A stretch of DNA of 64,000 bases. Source: Pseudanabaena sp. BC1403. GTDB taxonomy: Bacteria; Cyanobacteriota; Cyanobacteriia; Pseudanabaenales; Pseudanabaenaceae. The stretch spans positions 1 to 64,000 of the forward strand of contig NZ_PDDM01000008.1 of assembly GCF_002914585.1 (NCBI RefSeq), written 5' to 3'. Shown here in pieces: positions 56,006-64,000 of the stretch; within the stretch, counting starts at the first letter, position 1, and each line of letters begins with the position of its first letter. Both the position numbers and the translations under genes were made by a program. The notes beneath the pieces are model-generated. The model saw only the letters and a program-made list of their open reading frames with translations. It was not told the DNA's origin and ran no database searches.

Positions 56006-56716
56006 TTAGCATTTATCCTCACTGTCAGGATCGATACCCAAGGCTCGTAACCTCTCCGCAAGACGATTAGCTCGTCGCTCAGCCAAATTAGCTCGTTGCT
56101 CAGCCAAATTAGCTCGTTGCTCTAGCTCTAATGAACTCAAAAAACGCTGACCATTAGGACGATATAACACCAATTCTTGTCCATCCCGCCACTCAAAACG
56201 CACCTGAAGCAAAGGACTCACCCATTCAGACTTTATTTCAATAGGAACAAATCTATCCCTAATCCTTTGCCATCCCGACAACACTAGATCATCAGGATCG
56301 TAAACGTAATATTCCTCAATCCCATAGGCTTCATAGAAATTAAACTTGTCTTCTAAAGACTCTAATCCACGCCGATCTTTGTTGCTTGGCGACAAAATCT
56401 CAAAGGCAACCTGTGGCGCAATATTCTCTTCTTCCCATTGCTTATATGACCCTCTTCTTCCCTTCGGTCTTCCAAATACGACCATCACATCAGGAGCCAT
56501 GCGCTTTAGAATATAGCGCACAGGATACCAGAGCAAATCTCCTGCAATAAATACATTCGGATCATTAGCAAAGATAATCTCTAGATTTTCCTTAATCATC
56601 ACAATCCAGCGATACTGCTCAGTATTGTCTGACATGGGATTACCGTCACTATCGGGATAGTCAATTTCAGGAATTTCTGGCGCGATCGCTTCAGGAGTTA
56701 AAGATTGCGGAGTCAT
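56006..56716 (-). CDS. Uma2 family nuclease-like protein with coiled-coil tail
   Basis: The 236-residue protein has the Uma2 core (APDVMVVFGRPKGRRGSYK, QVAFEILSPSNKDRRG, YGIEEYYVYDPDD) intact. The tail after about residue 200 has tandem RANLAEQ heptads (three to four copies) forming a coiled coil, encoded by a 21-bp DNA repeat. It could allow multimer formation. The function is unknown. ATG start. Confidence 0.85.
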   Translation of the reverse strand: MTPQSLTPEAIAPEIPEIDYPDSDGNPMSDNTEQYRWIVMIKENLEIIFANDPNVFIAGDLLWYPVRYILKRMAPDVMVVFGRPKGRRGSYKQWEEENIAPQVAFEILSPSNKDRRGLESLEDKFNFYEAYGIEEYYVYDPDDLVLSGWQRIRDRFVPIEIKSEWVSPLLQVRFEWRDGQELVLYRPNGQRFLSSLELEQRANLAEQRANLAERRANRLAERLRALGIDPDSEDKC

Positions 56717-56766
56717 AAATTTGCCCTCACAGAAACCAGAGCGTGATTGGTTTATCTTAGCGAAAC

Positions 56767-57312
56767 TTAATTCAAACTATTCCGCCACTTAGCTAACTGA
56801 GCCTTGGTCTGACTATCAATGCGATTTCCCAATAGATTATTAGTATTCGCTTTTTGATTCTTTTGGCGACTTTGAACCGATCGCATCGTAGCTTCCACTT
56901 CCTGTTCTAGCGCTGGTGCTGATAGCCACTCCGCCCCAAACCCAACTGCGGTTAACTGCTGAGCGCGATCGGAAGTCACCACAATAATTCTTTTTAAATG
57001 CCGTAGCGGATCGCGGCGGTACTTGCCACATTGACGCTCGATGTAAGTATCCGCAGTTTCGTTGTGATCGGTGAAATATAGTTTCAAGTTTTTGGTAATC
57101 TTTTCAGATTTTGCGGGGGTTGCTTGTACATAAGCATCAAATACTAATGTGGTCTTATAGCCGTGATAAGCACTAAAGTTCACCATCGTCTCGGTTAAAT
57201 GCGATCGCGCAATGTCAAACCCTTGCAGATCTCGAATCTCCTGCAAGTGCTTCCAAAACCCAATTACGTTATAGCCGTCCACCAACATAACTGGTGGATG
57301 TTCCGAAGACAT
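56767..57312 (-). CDS. NYN-domain ribonuclease-like protein (YacP/Rae1 type)
   Basis: The 181-residue protein has PIN-like acidic residues at VDGYNVI, LVFDAY, NETADTYIER and VVTSDRAQQ, as in the YacP/Rae1 family of ribosome-associated endoribonucleases. A basic C-terminal tail (RQKNQKANTNN then KAQLAKWR) may contact RNA. It lies 50 bases before the Uma2 gene on the same strand. ATG start. Confidence 0.85.
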   Translation of the reverse strand: MSSEHPPVMLVDGYNVIGFWKHLQEIRDLQGFDIARSHLTETMVNFSAYHGYKTTLVFDAYVQATPAKSEKITKNLKLYFTDHNETADTYIERQCGKYRRDPLRHLKRIIVVTSDRAQQLTAVGFGAEWLSAPALEQEVEATMRSVQSRQKNQKANTNNLLGNRIDSQTKAQLAKWRNSLN

Positions 57313-57420
57313 AGTATTAGACCGCTAGTTAGAATTACTTATTTCAATTCTGACATTAGACTTTACAAATGTTGCATTTGTCACCGATCAAATATCACAT
57401 GGTTTTAATCTCTCTAACTT

Positions 57421-57535
57421 TAACGTCAGTTCGACGAAAGCGAAAAATGGGAAGAACCGCTAAGCGGTTCTTCCCATTTTTCGCCATTTGTGTCGTACGA
57501 AGCACGACGCAAATGGCGATATCGAACTCACATTA
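57421..57535. repeat. nested two-hairpin cruciform element
   Basis: Outer arms TAACGTCAGTTCGA and TCGAACTCACATTA (12 of 14 pair) enclose two perfect hairpins: 57441-57483 with 20-base arms around TAA, and 57482-57518 with 15-base arms near CGCCATTTGTGTCGT. The whole would fold as a three-way junction. It is in the 567-bp gap between the NYN gene and the membrane-protein gene, which holds no gene that I can see. Confidence 0.6.
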
Positions 57536-57545
57536 ACTTTAGGGG

Positions 57546-57701
57546 TATAGCAATGCAAGAACCCAAAAGATGAATGGCGGCGCGAAGCGCCGCATCACTA
57601 ATTCTTGGTTGGGAATATCCTCAATCATTTATGAGATTAAATAGTTTGAGAGAGTGCAACTCTTTGAGTCGCAATCTCTCAAACTATTTAGGATTGCTAT
57701 A
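57546..57701. repeat. TATAGCAA-ended element without the TNA insertion
   Basis: It begins TATAGCAATG and ends ATTGCTATA. Near the left end it carries AACCCAAAAGATGAATGGCGGCGC and a GC-core hairpin. Toward the right is a hairpin TAAATAGTTTGAGAG/CTCTCAAACTATTTA (57638-57690). Its left part matches the element at 8845 minus the TNA insert. Confidence 0.55.
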
Positions 57702-57879
57702 TCACTATCAAATTTGATATTCTTTTAAACTATGAGGTGATTTTAAAGTTAATCTCGTAGCTATTAGCCTAATAGATCCATAATTATGCTGATCTTGCCG
57801 GACTAGGTAGTATTAAAGTTTTTTTTGCTGAGATTGATCAATAAGAAGTTAGAGGAATTTTTAAATCAGGGAGCATTTT

Positions 57880-58377
57880 ATGACCATAGAAAGCCTTCTA
57901 ACACTCTATAAAATACCTATTCTTTTATTAGTATTTTTATCTCCTTGGCTAGCTTACTACATTTGCATATTTGTTCCTGGGACTAAAGAGGAACCCTATG
58001 TATTAAGTGTAAATTTGAGCATATCTGCATTTGTAGCTATTGTGTTTGCTGGTTACATAGCCTATGCCAGCAATACTGGAGGCTGGGGAAAATTAGGCAA
58101 GGAAGCGGATATTTTGTTACTCTTATCCGCCCCTTATCACGTAATCTGCTCGATTATTCTTGCGAAAAAGCGGATGCCACTTAGTCGGATTCCAGCCTTT
58201 AAATTTATCCAAGGCTTGATGTTAATGTCAATGGTATTCATATTTTTATCATGGATTTCTAACAGGATTCATTTATATTTCTTCTCATACTTGCCTTTCA
58301 ACTCATTTTTAATAATTTTGGCAATAGTTCTCCTAATAGGTTATGTAGGCTATACCAAAGTCTTTGGAGAAGATTAG
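57880..58377 (+). CDS. small polytopic membrane protein, unknown function
   Basis: The 165-residue protein has about five hydrophobic helices (near 10-30, 43-63, 78-94, 108-125, 139-158), with short loops and no known motif. The final residues are charged (KVFGED). The hydrophobic layout and ATG start 12 bases after AGGAATTTT-like sequence support a real gene. It stands alone; the gap to recA holds no other gene. Confidence 0.65.
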   Translation: MTIESLLTLYKIPILLLVFLSPWLAYYICIFVPGTKEEPYVLSVNLSISAFVAIVFAGYIAYASNTGGWGKLGKEADILLLLSAPYHVICSIILAKKRMPLSRIPAFKFIQGLMLMSMVFIFLSWISNRIHLYFFSYLPFNSFLIILAIVLLIGYVGYTKVFGED

Positions 58378-58752
58378 TATAAATAAGCTATAGAGTGGAC
58401 TTCTAGTGTTTAGAATTTGGAGAAGACAGAATTGATATTTAAAAGATATTTAAATTTCATTCTGAATAACCTTAAAAAATAGCTTTTCAAGTTATAGAAA
58501 ATTCACCGAGCTCATATTCATGTCAGGGCAAATATCTGGGTTCAAGATCGGGATTGGAACTAAACTTAATTTGATGAACAAGAGATCATACAAATGTTAC
58601 GTCTTTTTATTGAAGATTTTTAGTACAAATATCTAAATGCTAGCAAAATCAAGGTAGTCACTTAAATTTCAGCACAAATTTAACACCTCAAATGCAGAAG
58701 CTTAGTGTCATAATGAGGCAGACTTATTAGACGAACTAAACCTCAAACGGTA
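58378..58752. other. 375-bp region upstream of recA, no gene seen
   Basis: AT-rich and without a good reading frame. It should hold the recA promoter; TCATAAT near 58711 is a possible -10 box. I found no convincing cyanobacterial LexA box and no tRNA-like fold. Confidence 0.4.
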
Positions 58753-59892
58753 ATGGCGAAAAATTCCTCTGCGACGGCAAATAGCCAAGTTGATAAGACT
58801 GCTCCGAGTGCTCAAGCTGCAAAGACAAGCATCAGCCCTGAGAAAAAGAAAGCGCTCGATGCAATCATGCAAAAAATCGAGAAGGATCATGGGAAAGGCG
58901 CAATCATGCGTCTTGGCGATGCTACCAATATGCGTGTTGAGACCATCCCTAGCGGCGCATTACCTCTCGACCTTGCTCTAGGTGGTGGACTCCCCAAAGG
59001 TCGAGTCATCGAAGTGTACGGGCCAGAAAGCTCAGGTAAAACCACTCTAGTACTTCATGCGATCGCCGAAGTCCAGAAACGTGGTGGCATTGCCGCTTTC
59101 GTTGATGCCGAACATGCCCTCGACCCAACTTATGCAGCGGCTGTGGGTGTTGATATTAATAACCTACTGATTTCCCAGCCTGACTCAGGCGAAATGGCAC
59201 TGGAAATTGTCGATAACCTCGTGCGATCGATGGCAGTAGATATCATTGCGATCGACTCCGTAGCAGCCCTCGTGCCCCGCGCTGAAATCGAAGGTGAAAT
59301 GGGCGCATCCCACGTTGGGTTACAAGCAAGACTAATGAGTCAAGCCCTCCGTAAAATCACCGCCAATGTCGGCAGATCTAACTGCATCGTCATTTTCTTA
59401 AACCAATTGCGTCAAAAAATCGGCGTATCCTATGGCAGCCCTGAGGTAACCACAGGCGGAACTGCCCTGAAATTCTATGCTTCAGTACGTCTAGATATTC
59501 GCCGCATCCAAACCCTCAAAAAGGGCACTGAAGAATATGGCATCCGCGCCAAGGTCAAAGTTGCCAAAAATAAAGTTGCTCCACCTTTTCGGATCGCCGA
59601 GTTTGACATTATTTTTGGGAAAGGGATCTCTACAGTTGGTTGCCTAGTCGATCTAGCCGAAGAAATGAGTATCATTGTCCGCAAGGGTGCTTGGTATAGC
59701 TACCAAGGTGACAACATCGGACAGGGTAGAGATAACACGATCAAATACATGGAAGACAAGCCAGAATTTGCTCAAGATGTCGAACGCCAAGTACGCGAAA
59801 AATTATCCGCAGGTGTTGAGGTTTCAGCGACAAAGGTAGTCCCCGAAGAAATTGAGCCTGAAGATGATGAAGTACCAGTAGAAGATTTCTAA
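58753..59892 (+). CDS. recA: recombinase RecA
   Basis: The 379-residue protein has Walker [10 protein letters not shown], the [13 protein letters not shown] region, [11 protein letters not shown] loop and [17 protein letters not shown], all diagnostic of RecA. The C-terminal 30 residues are acidic ([15 protein letters not shown]), as usual. The first 25 residues are a variable cyanobacterial extension. It coats single-stranded DNA and drives strand exchange and repair. It is monocistronic, ending at the hairpin at 59894. Confidence 0.98.
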   Translation: MAKNSSATANSQVDKTAPSAQAAKTSISPEKKKALDAIMQKIEKDHGKGAIMRLGDATNMRVETIPSGALPLDLALGGGLPKGRVIEVYGPESSGKTTLVLHAIAEVQKRGGIAAFVDAEHALDPTYAAAVGVDINNLLISQPDSGEMALEIVDNLVRSMAVDIIAIDSVAALVPRAEIEGEMGASHVGLQARLMSQALRKITANVGRSNCIVIFLNQLRQKIGVSYGSPEVTTGGTALKFYASVRLDIRRIQTLKKGTEEYGIRAKVKVAKNKVAPPFRIAEFDIIFGKGISTVGCLVDLAEEMSIIVRKGAWYSYQGDNIGQGRDNTIKYMEDKPEFAQDVERQVREKLSAGVEVSATKVVPEEIEPEDDEVPVEDF

Positions 59893-59893
59893 C

Positions 59894-59942
59894 TTCAAAA
59901 AGACGAGTGGCGGTGCTTCGCACCGCCACTCGTCTTTTTGAA
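59894..59942. terminator. GC-core terminator after recA
   Basis: The perfect 22-base arms begin TTCAAAAAGACGAGTGGCGG around CTTCG. It starts right after the recA stop codon and is symmetric, so it can also end the convergent ftn2 transcript. Confidence 0.8.
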
Positions 59943-59974
59943 ACTAAAAGTAAAGCTTTGCGTCACTTTTCAAT

Positions 59975-62146
59975 TTAGAAAACCAACATTTCCCTAATTA
60001 GCCATCGATTATCTTTTTTTACCAAATCATACTCAACTGTATAGCTGGCATCATCTTTTGATGCTCCACGATCAAGTTCGCCATTATTAAAGTAATTGCG
60101 CGACTCGGAAATCTTAGCAACTACTTTAGCCTTACTATCGCCATCAGGCGTAACACTATCAACTGCGCTTGATTTTGTTTGGTACTGCAAATAGGAGTTA
60201 CTCGCTTTGAGTTCTTTAGCTCGTCCTTTCCAATCACTCAGAGCAGGGTCAATCAAAATTTCTTCTAAAAGATTATCTTCATATCCCTTGCCAAGAGCTT
60301 TTGCTTTAGTTGCTTGCCATGACTCGATAACTTTGGTAGCAGTTTCTTTATCTAAAGGCCCTGGTTGCGCAACTGGGACGGCATTATTTTCCTTAAGTGC
60401 TTGGACTAGATTTGTGATTGGTTTCTCTAAAGTTATAGGCTGCGGCTGTGGAGAGCCAGTTAAGGCACGAACAGCCCAAACAACTAACCAAATAGATCCA
60501 ACGAGCACCGCGATCGCTAAAACGATTACCGTTACTAACCGACCAACATTAAATTTACGTTTTGGTGAAGATGTAGGAACTGATGTGTGACCTTGAGATG
60601 GGCGCTTGATCTCCCTGACAGATTCATTAGCGGCTCTTGTCGAATTTCTGACAGGCGGCACATTGCTGGTACGACGGGAGCTAGGCAGATCTCTTGTTAC
60701 ATTGCCAGTCCCATTGGCATTGACATAGGCAGCAGGCCTATCAATTACAGGGATCGTGGAGCGTTGAAAACGATTAGGCGTTTCAGGAGCGTAAGTAGAT
60801 AGTTTTGGTTCAGCAACGGCGCTCTTGGCAGGATTAAGATCAAAATCTCGATTAGCAGATGGCGACTCATCGAGGGAAGACATTGCCGAAAAGCGATCGC
60901 CTCCCACAGGTGAAGTCCATTCCGATGACATTGCACCAGTATTAGGTAATTCCTCTAGGTATGCTTGCACCTGCTCATCAGCAAAATAATCCTTAAGCGA
61001 TACGATTTGACTCATCAGATCGCGGAAATGAGGATAGACCTCTTCTTGCATCCAGCGTTCGCTGTACAGGCATAGTCCTGGCAAAAGATCGGGTGCACCT
61101 TCAGAATTTTGGCGGATGTATGCGATTTGATCATCTTCGCCACTCTGATCGATCGCGGAACTCGCTTCCTCTGTTTGCCCTAGTAAAAGAGCACATACAG
61201 CTTTTTCTAAATAAATATCTTGCTTGGCACTTAGTTTAACTAGTAGCCCTTTTGCCCGACGGATCAATGCGGGCTGACGTTGTGAAAATCCACGCGCAAT
61301 CAACGCATATACTGCGAGATAGGTTGCCACGGACGACGGACGACGGGCTTCTTCTTCAAACAAGGTTTGCTGCTCGATCGCAGTCATGTAGCTACGTAAT
61401 TGCTGAATAAATCGCAAAAAGTCGTCAATGCCGAGACTAGAATAATCATTGCCAGAGCCATCAATGCCGCGCCGCGCTTCTAGCATCTCTTGCAAAAGTG
61501 ACATGCCTTTGCGATGCGCTTCTGTATGATTGTCAGGAGATGCCAACAATTCGAGAATTCGATAGGGGCGGAGGCGAAATAGATCGGCTTGAATTTCACT
61601 ACGAATACTGAGAAATAATCCTTCTCGCAATAAAATTTCTTGAGCCGATTCTAGGGATGAAGCCGCAGATTCATATTGTCCTTGTTTCCAATATTCGCGA
61701 CCAAGATCTAGATAGGAAAGCGATACAGAGAGAAGTAAATCAGGATCATGAGGCGAAATTCTTGCTGACTGATATTCGGCTTCTTCAGGATCATAATAAG
61801 GTTTAGCAAGGGATAAAACTTTCTCGGATTCGCCGAGTTCATACAAAATCAGTAATAGCCCCGCAAAGTCTTTTTCGTCAGCTTCGATTTGAGGTGGCAA
61901 TGTCAAAACTTGGCGATCGCTATCTGCCTCCAATGCATCACTTTCACTTGAAGCGCTAAGGCGATCGCGGTCGGTTAGAGTTTCATAAGCTTTATCAATG
62001 ATGCGCTTACGAGAAGCGATTGCCGCATCAGAATATTCTCGCCTTGGCATAGAGAGCAGGCGATCGCGATGGGCTTGATGAACTTTGTCTAGCCCTGACA
62101 GGTGTGTTAAACCTAGAATACGGTAACAGTCTAGAGGAACTCTCAC
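59975..62146 (-). CDS. ftn2: cell division protein Ftn2/ZipN (ARC6 homologue)
   Basis: The 723-residue protein has an N-terminal J-domain-like region (MRVPLDCYRILG, AHRDRLLSMPRREYSDAAIASRK) and a long helical region. A disordered Ser/Pro/Asn stretch (about 410-530) is followed by one transmembrane helix (about 540-562). The C-terminal ARC6-like (DUF4101/IMS) domain ends IREMLVF, with WQATKAKALGKGYE. In cyanobacteria it tethers FtsZ to the inner membrane and organises the divisome. The GTG start at 62146 fits the family's N-terminus. Confidence 0.93.
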   Translation of the reverse strand: MRVPLDCYRILGLTHLSGLDKVHQAHRDRLLSMPRREYSDAAIASRKRIIDKAYETLTDRDRLSASSESDALEADSDRQVLTLPPQIEADEKDFAGLLLILYELGESEKVLSLAKPYYDPEEAEYQSARISPHDPDLLLSVSLSYLDLGREYWKQGQYESAASSLESAQEILLREGLFLSIRSEIQADLFRLRPYRILELLASPDNHTEAHRKGMSLLQEMLEARRGIDGSGNDYSSLGIDDFLRFIQQLRSYMTAIEQQTLFEEEARRPSSVATYLAVYALIARGFSQRQPALIRRAKGLLVKLSAKQDIYLEKAVCALLLGQTEEASSAIDQSGEDDQIAYIRQNSEGAPDLLPGLCLYSERWMQEEVYPHFRDLMSQIVSLKDYFADEQVQAYLEELPNTGAMSSEWTSPVGGDRFSAMSSLDESPSANRDFDLNPAKSAVAEPKLSTYAPETPNRFQRSTIPVIDRPAAYVNANGTGNVTRDLPSSRRTSNVPPVRNSTRAANESVREIKRPSQGHTSVPTSSPKRKFNVGRLVTVIVLAIAVLVGSIWLVVWAVRALTGSPQPQPITLEKPITNLVQALKENNAVPVAQPGPLDKETATKVIESWQATKAKALGKGYEDNLLEEILIDPALSDWKGRAKELKASNSYLQYQTKSSAVDSVTPDGDSKAKVVAKISESRNYFNNGELDRGASKDDASYTVEYDLVKKDNRWLIREMLVF

Positions 62147-62261
62147 TTTGCTTCTCTACCCAAAACTTCAATTGGAAATGCCGATCTGAACTCCGATAAT
62201 GCCAATCTGTTAGCCTCTCAACTCAAAGATGCTCCGTAATCTAATGCACCAAGAACAGATG

Positions 62262-62289
62262 TAATGTACTCAATCTTTTAAGTACATTA
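62262..62289. promoter_or_regulatory. dyad TAATGTACT-N10-AGTACATTA upstream of ftn2
   Basis: Perfect 9-base arms with a 10-base spacer, 116 bases before the ftn2 start. It could be a regulator site. No matching copy was seen elsewhere in the window. Confidence 0.4.
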
Positions 62290-62347
62290 AACGCCCGAAT
62301 TATACACCAAGTTAATCAACTTGGTGGAAATAGCAAAAAAAGTCACC

Positions 62348-62403
62348 AAAACCAATTTTGTGGTTTGCAGCGCCTGCGGGGCTGCAAACCACAAAATTGG
62401 TTT
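62348..62403. repeat. GC-core hairpin between ftn2 and the TetR-like gene
   Basis: The arms AAACCAATTTTGTGGTTTGC and complement meet at CAGCGCC-TGCG-GGGCTG. It lies upstream of ftn2 and downstream of the TetR-like gene, and so may be part of a double terminator with the next hairpin. Confidence 0.6.
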
Positions 62404-62460
62404 CATCAAAAGCGGCACTTTAGCTGCACTTTTAAGTCGATGGGCATAATTAATTTCAAA

Positions 62461-62511
62461 CCGAAACCCTTAAGGTTGCGCCCCACAGGGGCGCGACCTT
62501 AAGGGTTTCGG
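62461..62511. terminator. GC-rich hairpin after the TetR-like gene
   Basis: The arms CCGAAACCCTTAAGGTTGCG and CGCGACCTTAAGGGTTTCGG (one G-U pair) have the loop region CCCCACAGGGG. It starts 11 bases beyond the stop codon. Confidence 0.7.
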
Positions 62512-62521
62512 TAATTTATTT

Positions 62522-63760
62522 TTAAGTGTCAAGCGCGATCGCTTTATCAATCGCTAACTTTTGATTAAGACGGGTTTGATAAGCTTGCAATTCCTTCGGC
62601 TTGATGCCGCTAATGATGCAAAAACTATCAACATCAATGCCACGAGATAACATTTCTATACACCAAGTATGCCGAGCCTGATCAATTGTTAAAGGTGAGC
62701 CATTCAAATTTCGATATGGCTGTGTCCAACGCTCCCAAAGTTGTTCGATCTCTTCTAAGGATAGTGGTTTACCGTCGCTACTAAGAAGCAAAGATGCAAC
62801 ATCCTCAATATTTTTCAGATCTTTTAAATCCTTTAACTCATTCTTGCGAGTCTTGAGGTAAGCACTAAGGGGATTATTAGTTGCCGAGCCATAGCGATGA
62901 CCAAGAATTTTTTGATTAAGTGGTACGGATCTCTCATTACCCGTAGCATCCCTAGTTATTAAAATTCCGTGGTTAGCTTGGTGTTGATAGTCTTTTAAGC
63001 GCAATCTCGTAATATCGAGTGCCGTCAGTCCTGCCCCAAATAGCAAATAGGCGATCGCATAGTCCTTTACCCCACATTTTTTGGCTTGCAATAGGATTTC
63101 GCGTACAGTCTCCGCAGAGATATCGTTAATTGGTTGCGCTTGGGCGAGCGGGTTAACTTCTTGAATAAACATATCGACAAGCGTACTGACAAACTCGTCG
63201 CGATCGCGCCAAATTGCCTGCACATCGCTGGTTAAAGTGATCACTGCGTAGCCCAAAATACAAGTATTTAATAAGTTAGCAAGCTTGATCGGGGGTAAAG
63301 AATATTGCAAGCGCGAATTGACCAATACATCATTGATGGCAGTTGCGATCGTTTGATTAACTTGATTAATTCCTTGCGCCAAGGCTTGTCGGCTTTCAAG
63401 GGGATATTGTCCCGCCTCGCCAACTAGCGATCGCACCAACTCAGGCACACTTTCGAGTGCCCGCAATGAGCTTTGAATGTAATATTTGAGAAATCTCCGC
63501 AAATCACTCTGACTAGAGATATCAGACACCATGAGCGACTCTCCCACTTGCGCCAACACCAAATATTTTTGCAGACATTCTTGCAATACGGCTAGCAATA
63601 ATCCATGTTTATTTCCAAAATGACGAAATAAAGTTACTTCGTTGACCTGAGCAAAGTCAGCGATTTGGCGAGTAGTTGTCTCGGTGATTCCTTTACTAGC
63701 AAACAATTCTAGTGCTGTGTTCACTATGCGTTGACGAGTAGGAATTCGAGATACAGACAT
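62522..63760 (-). CDS. TetR-type regulator fused to a tyrosine recombinase-like domain
   Basis: The protein is about 412 residues from the ATG at 63760; the longest frame begins with a TTG at 63790 inside an operator. Residues about 5-55 form a TetR HTH (TRQRIVNTALELFASKG, TTRQIADFAQVNEVTLFRHFGNK), followed by a TetR ligand-type helical domain to about 205. The last 200 residues resemble a tyrosine recombinase catalytic domain: LLFGAGLTALDITRLRL, DQARHTWCIEML, and a Tyr near AYQTR. The first catalytic Arg is replaced by Thr (GLT instead of GLR). The recombinase part is probably a DNA-binding or dimer module, not an enzyme. It is divergent from desC across paired dyads. Confidence 0.75.
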   Translation of the reverse strand: MSVSRIPTRQRIVNTALELFASKGITETTTRQIADFAQVNEVTLFRHFGNKHGLLLAVLQECLQKYLVLAQVGESLMVSDISSQSDLRRFLKYYIQSSLRALESVPELVRSLVGEAGQYPLESRQALAQGINQVNQTIATAINDVLVNSRLQYSLPPIKLANLLNTCILGYAVITLTSDVQAIWRDRDEFVSTLVDMFIQEVNPLAQAQPINDISAETVREILLQAKKCGVKDYAIAYLLFGAGLTALDITRLRLKDYQHQANHGILITRDATGNERSVPLNQKILGHRYGSATNNPLSAYLKTRKNELKDLKDLKNIEDVASLLLSSDGKPLSLEEIEQLWERWTQPYRNLNGSPLTIDQARHTWCIEMLSRGIDVDSFCIISGIKPKELQAYQTRLNQKLAIDKAIALDT

Positions 63761-63785
63761 GAGAGCATGTACCATTGAGATGATT

Positions 63786-63800
63786 TGCAAGTGATACTTG
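63786..63800. promoter_or_regulatory. TetR-type operator 1 (GCAAGTGATACTTGC)
   Basis: A perfect 15-base palindrome with 6-base arms, 26 bases before the TetR-like start codon. The 15-mer AAGTGATACTTGCAT is repeated about 50 bases further toward desC. Confidence 0.65.
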
Positions 63801-63837
63801 CATTATTACTTAAAAAGCAGTTAAACTTAATATAACT

Positions 63838-63854
63838 GTAAGTGATACTTGCAT
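63838..63854. promoter_or_regulatory. TetR-type operator 2 (AAGTGATACTTGCAT)
   Basis: The second copy of the AAGTGATACTTGCAT site, about 30 bases before the desC start. The pair sits in the divergent promoter region and fits autoregulation plus control of the desaturase gene. Confidence 0.65.
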
Positions 63855-63883
63855 TTCCTCACCACCCACAAAGTTGTTATTTC

Positions 63884-64000
63884 ATGACCGCTACTACTGA
63901 AGCCATCTCAACTGAACAAAAACTGAACTGGACAAATGTCGCCTTCTTCAGTGCTTTTCATATTGCTGCCCTAGCTGCTCCTTTTTACTTCTCTTGGCAA
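63884..64000 (+). CDS. desC: delta-9 acyl-lipid desaturase DesC, 5' part
   Basis: Only 39 residues are in the window. The start MTATTEAISTEQKLNWTNVA followed by FFSAFHIAALAAPFYFSWQ matches the N-terminus and first membrane helix of cyanobacterial acyl-lipid/acyl-CoA delta-9 desaturases. The enzyme places the first double bond in membrane fatty acids. The His boxes lie beyond the window end, so the call depends on the N-terminus alone. Confidence 0.75.
   Translation, partial: MTATTEAISTEQKLNWTNVAFFSAFHIAALAAPFYFSWQ

Noticed and set aside
58500-58580. Possible tRNA (GGTTCAAGATCGGG resembling a T-arm) upstream of recA
   Set aside because: No acceptor stem, anticodon stem or matching D-arm could be drawn.
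58610-58640. LexA-type box (TTTAGTACAAATATCT) upstream of recA
   Set aside because: Only one half matches the cyanobacterial LexA pattern; the second half is missing.
1-64000. Autonomous insertion sequence or prophage
   Set aside because: No transposase, phage structural gene or active integrase is present; the only recombinase-like domain is the degenerate one fused to TetR.

Overview
The window looks like chromosomal DNA of a non-heterocystous, filamentous-type cyanobacterium, probably close to Pseudanabaena. Evidence is the very frequent HIP1 octamer (GCGATCGC), Ycf48, a membrane-anchored rubredoxin, a PucC-type pigment transporter, an ARC6/Ftn2 division protein, a DesC desaturase start, and many TPR-CHAT, Uma2 and Rpn/DUF2887 proteins. 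The genus is an inference from gene content, not from a marker gene. No rRNA, tRNA, CRISPR array, transposase or prophage was found.

Layout. 0-9 kb: three exported TPR-CHAT genes on the minus strand (the first has lost its CHAT domain) and one Rpn/DUF2887 nuclease gene. 9-16 kb: a PAS/pentapeptide protein, a DEAD-box helicase and a hybrid histidine kinase. 15.5-26.6 kb: a surface/secretion locus with a DUF928 protein, a divergent CHAT protein, a Uma2 protein, a large two-partner-secretion adhesin and a divergent CHASE2 histidine kinase. 26.9-29.3 kb: an ankyrin protein and the PucC-like transporter. 29.3-36.7 kb: a compact cluster, read mostly leftwards, of PP2C phosphatase, ADP-ribosylglycohydrolase, kinase-like/zinc-ribbon protein, a VapBC-like pair, nicotinamidase-like hydrolase, a small ribbon-helix-helix protein and a vWA protein. 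It is divergent from an NrtR-like Nudix regulator, with two matching 21-bp dyads between them. 37-41 kb: a DEDDy exonuclease-like protein, BolA, PlsC, Ycf48 and rubredoxin. 41-52 kb: a CHAT gene split by a 101-bp mobile element, a formamidase, a MoxR/DUF58/transglutaminase operon, and a further CHAT gene divergent from a NACHT NTPase. 54-57 kb: two Uma2 proteins, an Rpn protein and a NYN nuclease. 58-64 kb: a membrane protein, RecA, Ftn2, an unusual TetR-recombinase-like fusion and the start of desC.

The most notable biology is (i) the vWA-kinase-PP2C-ADP-ribosylhydrolase-nicotinamidase-NrtR cluster, which joins protein phosphorylation with NAD/ADP-ribose chemistry; (ii) the CHAT family, with clear signs of gene conversion, domain loss, a deleted tandem copy and an insertion that can be undone on paper to restore the reading frame; and (iii) several families of small palindromic repeats. 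One is a 100-101 bp non-autonomous element with TACCAA/TTGGTA ends and 3-bp TNA target duplications. Another is a set of GC-core hairpins at many gene ends.

All calls are by eye from sequence motifs; no database search was possible.
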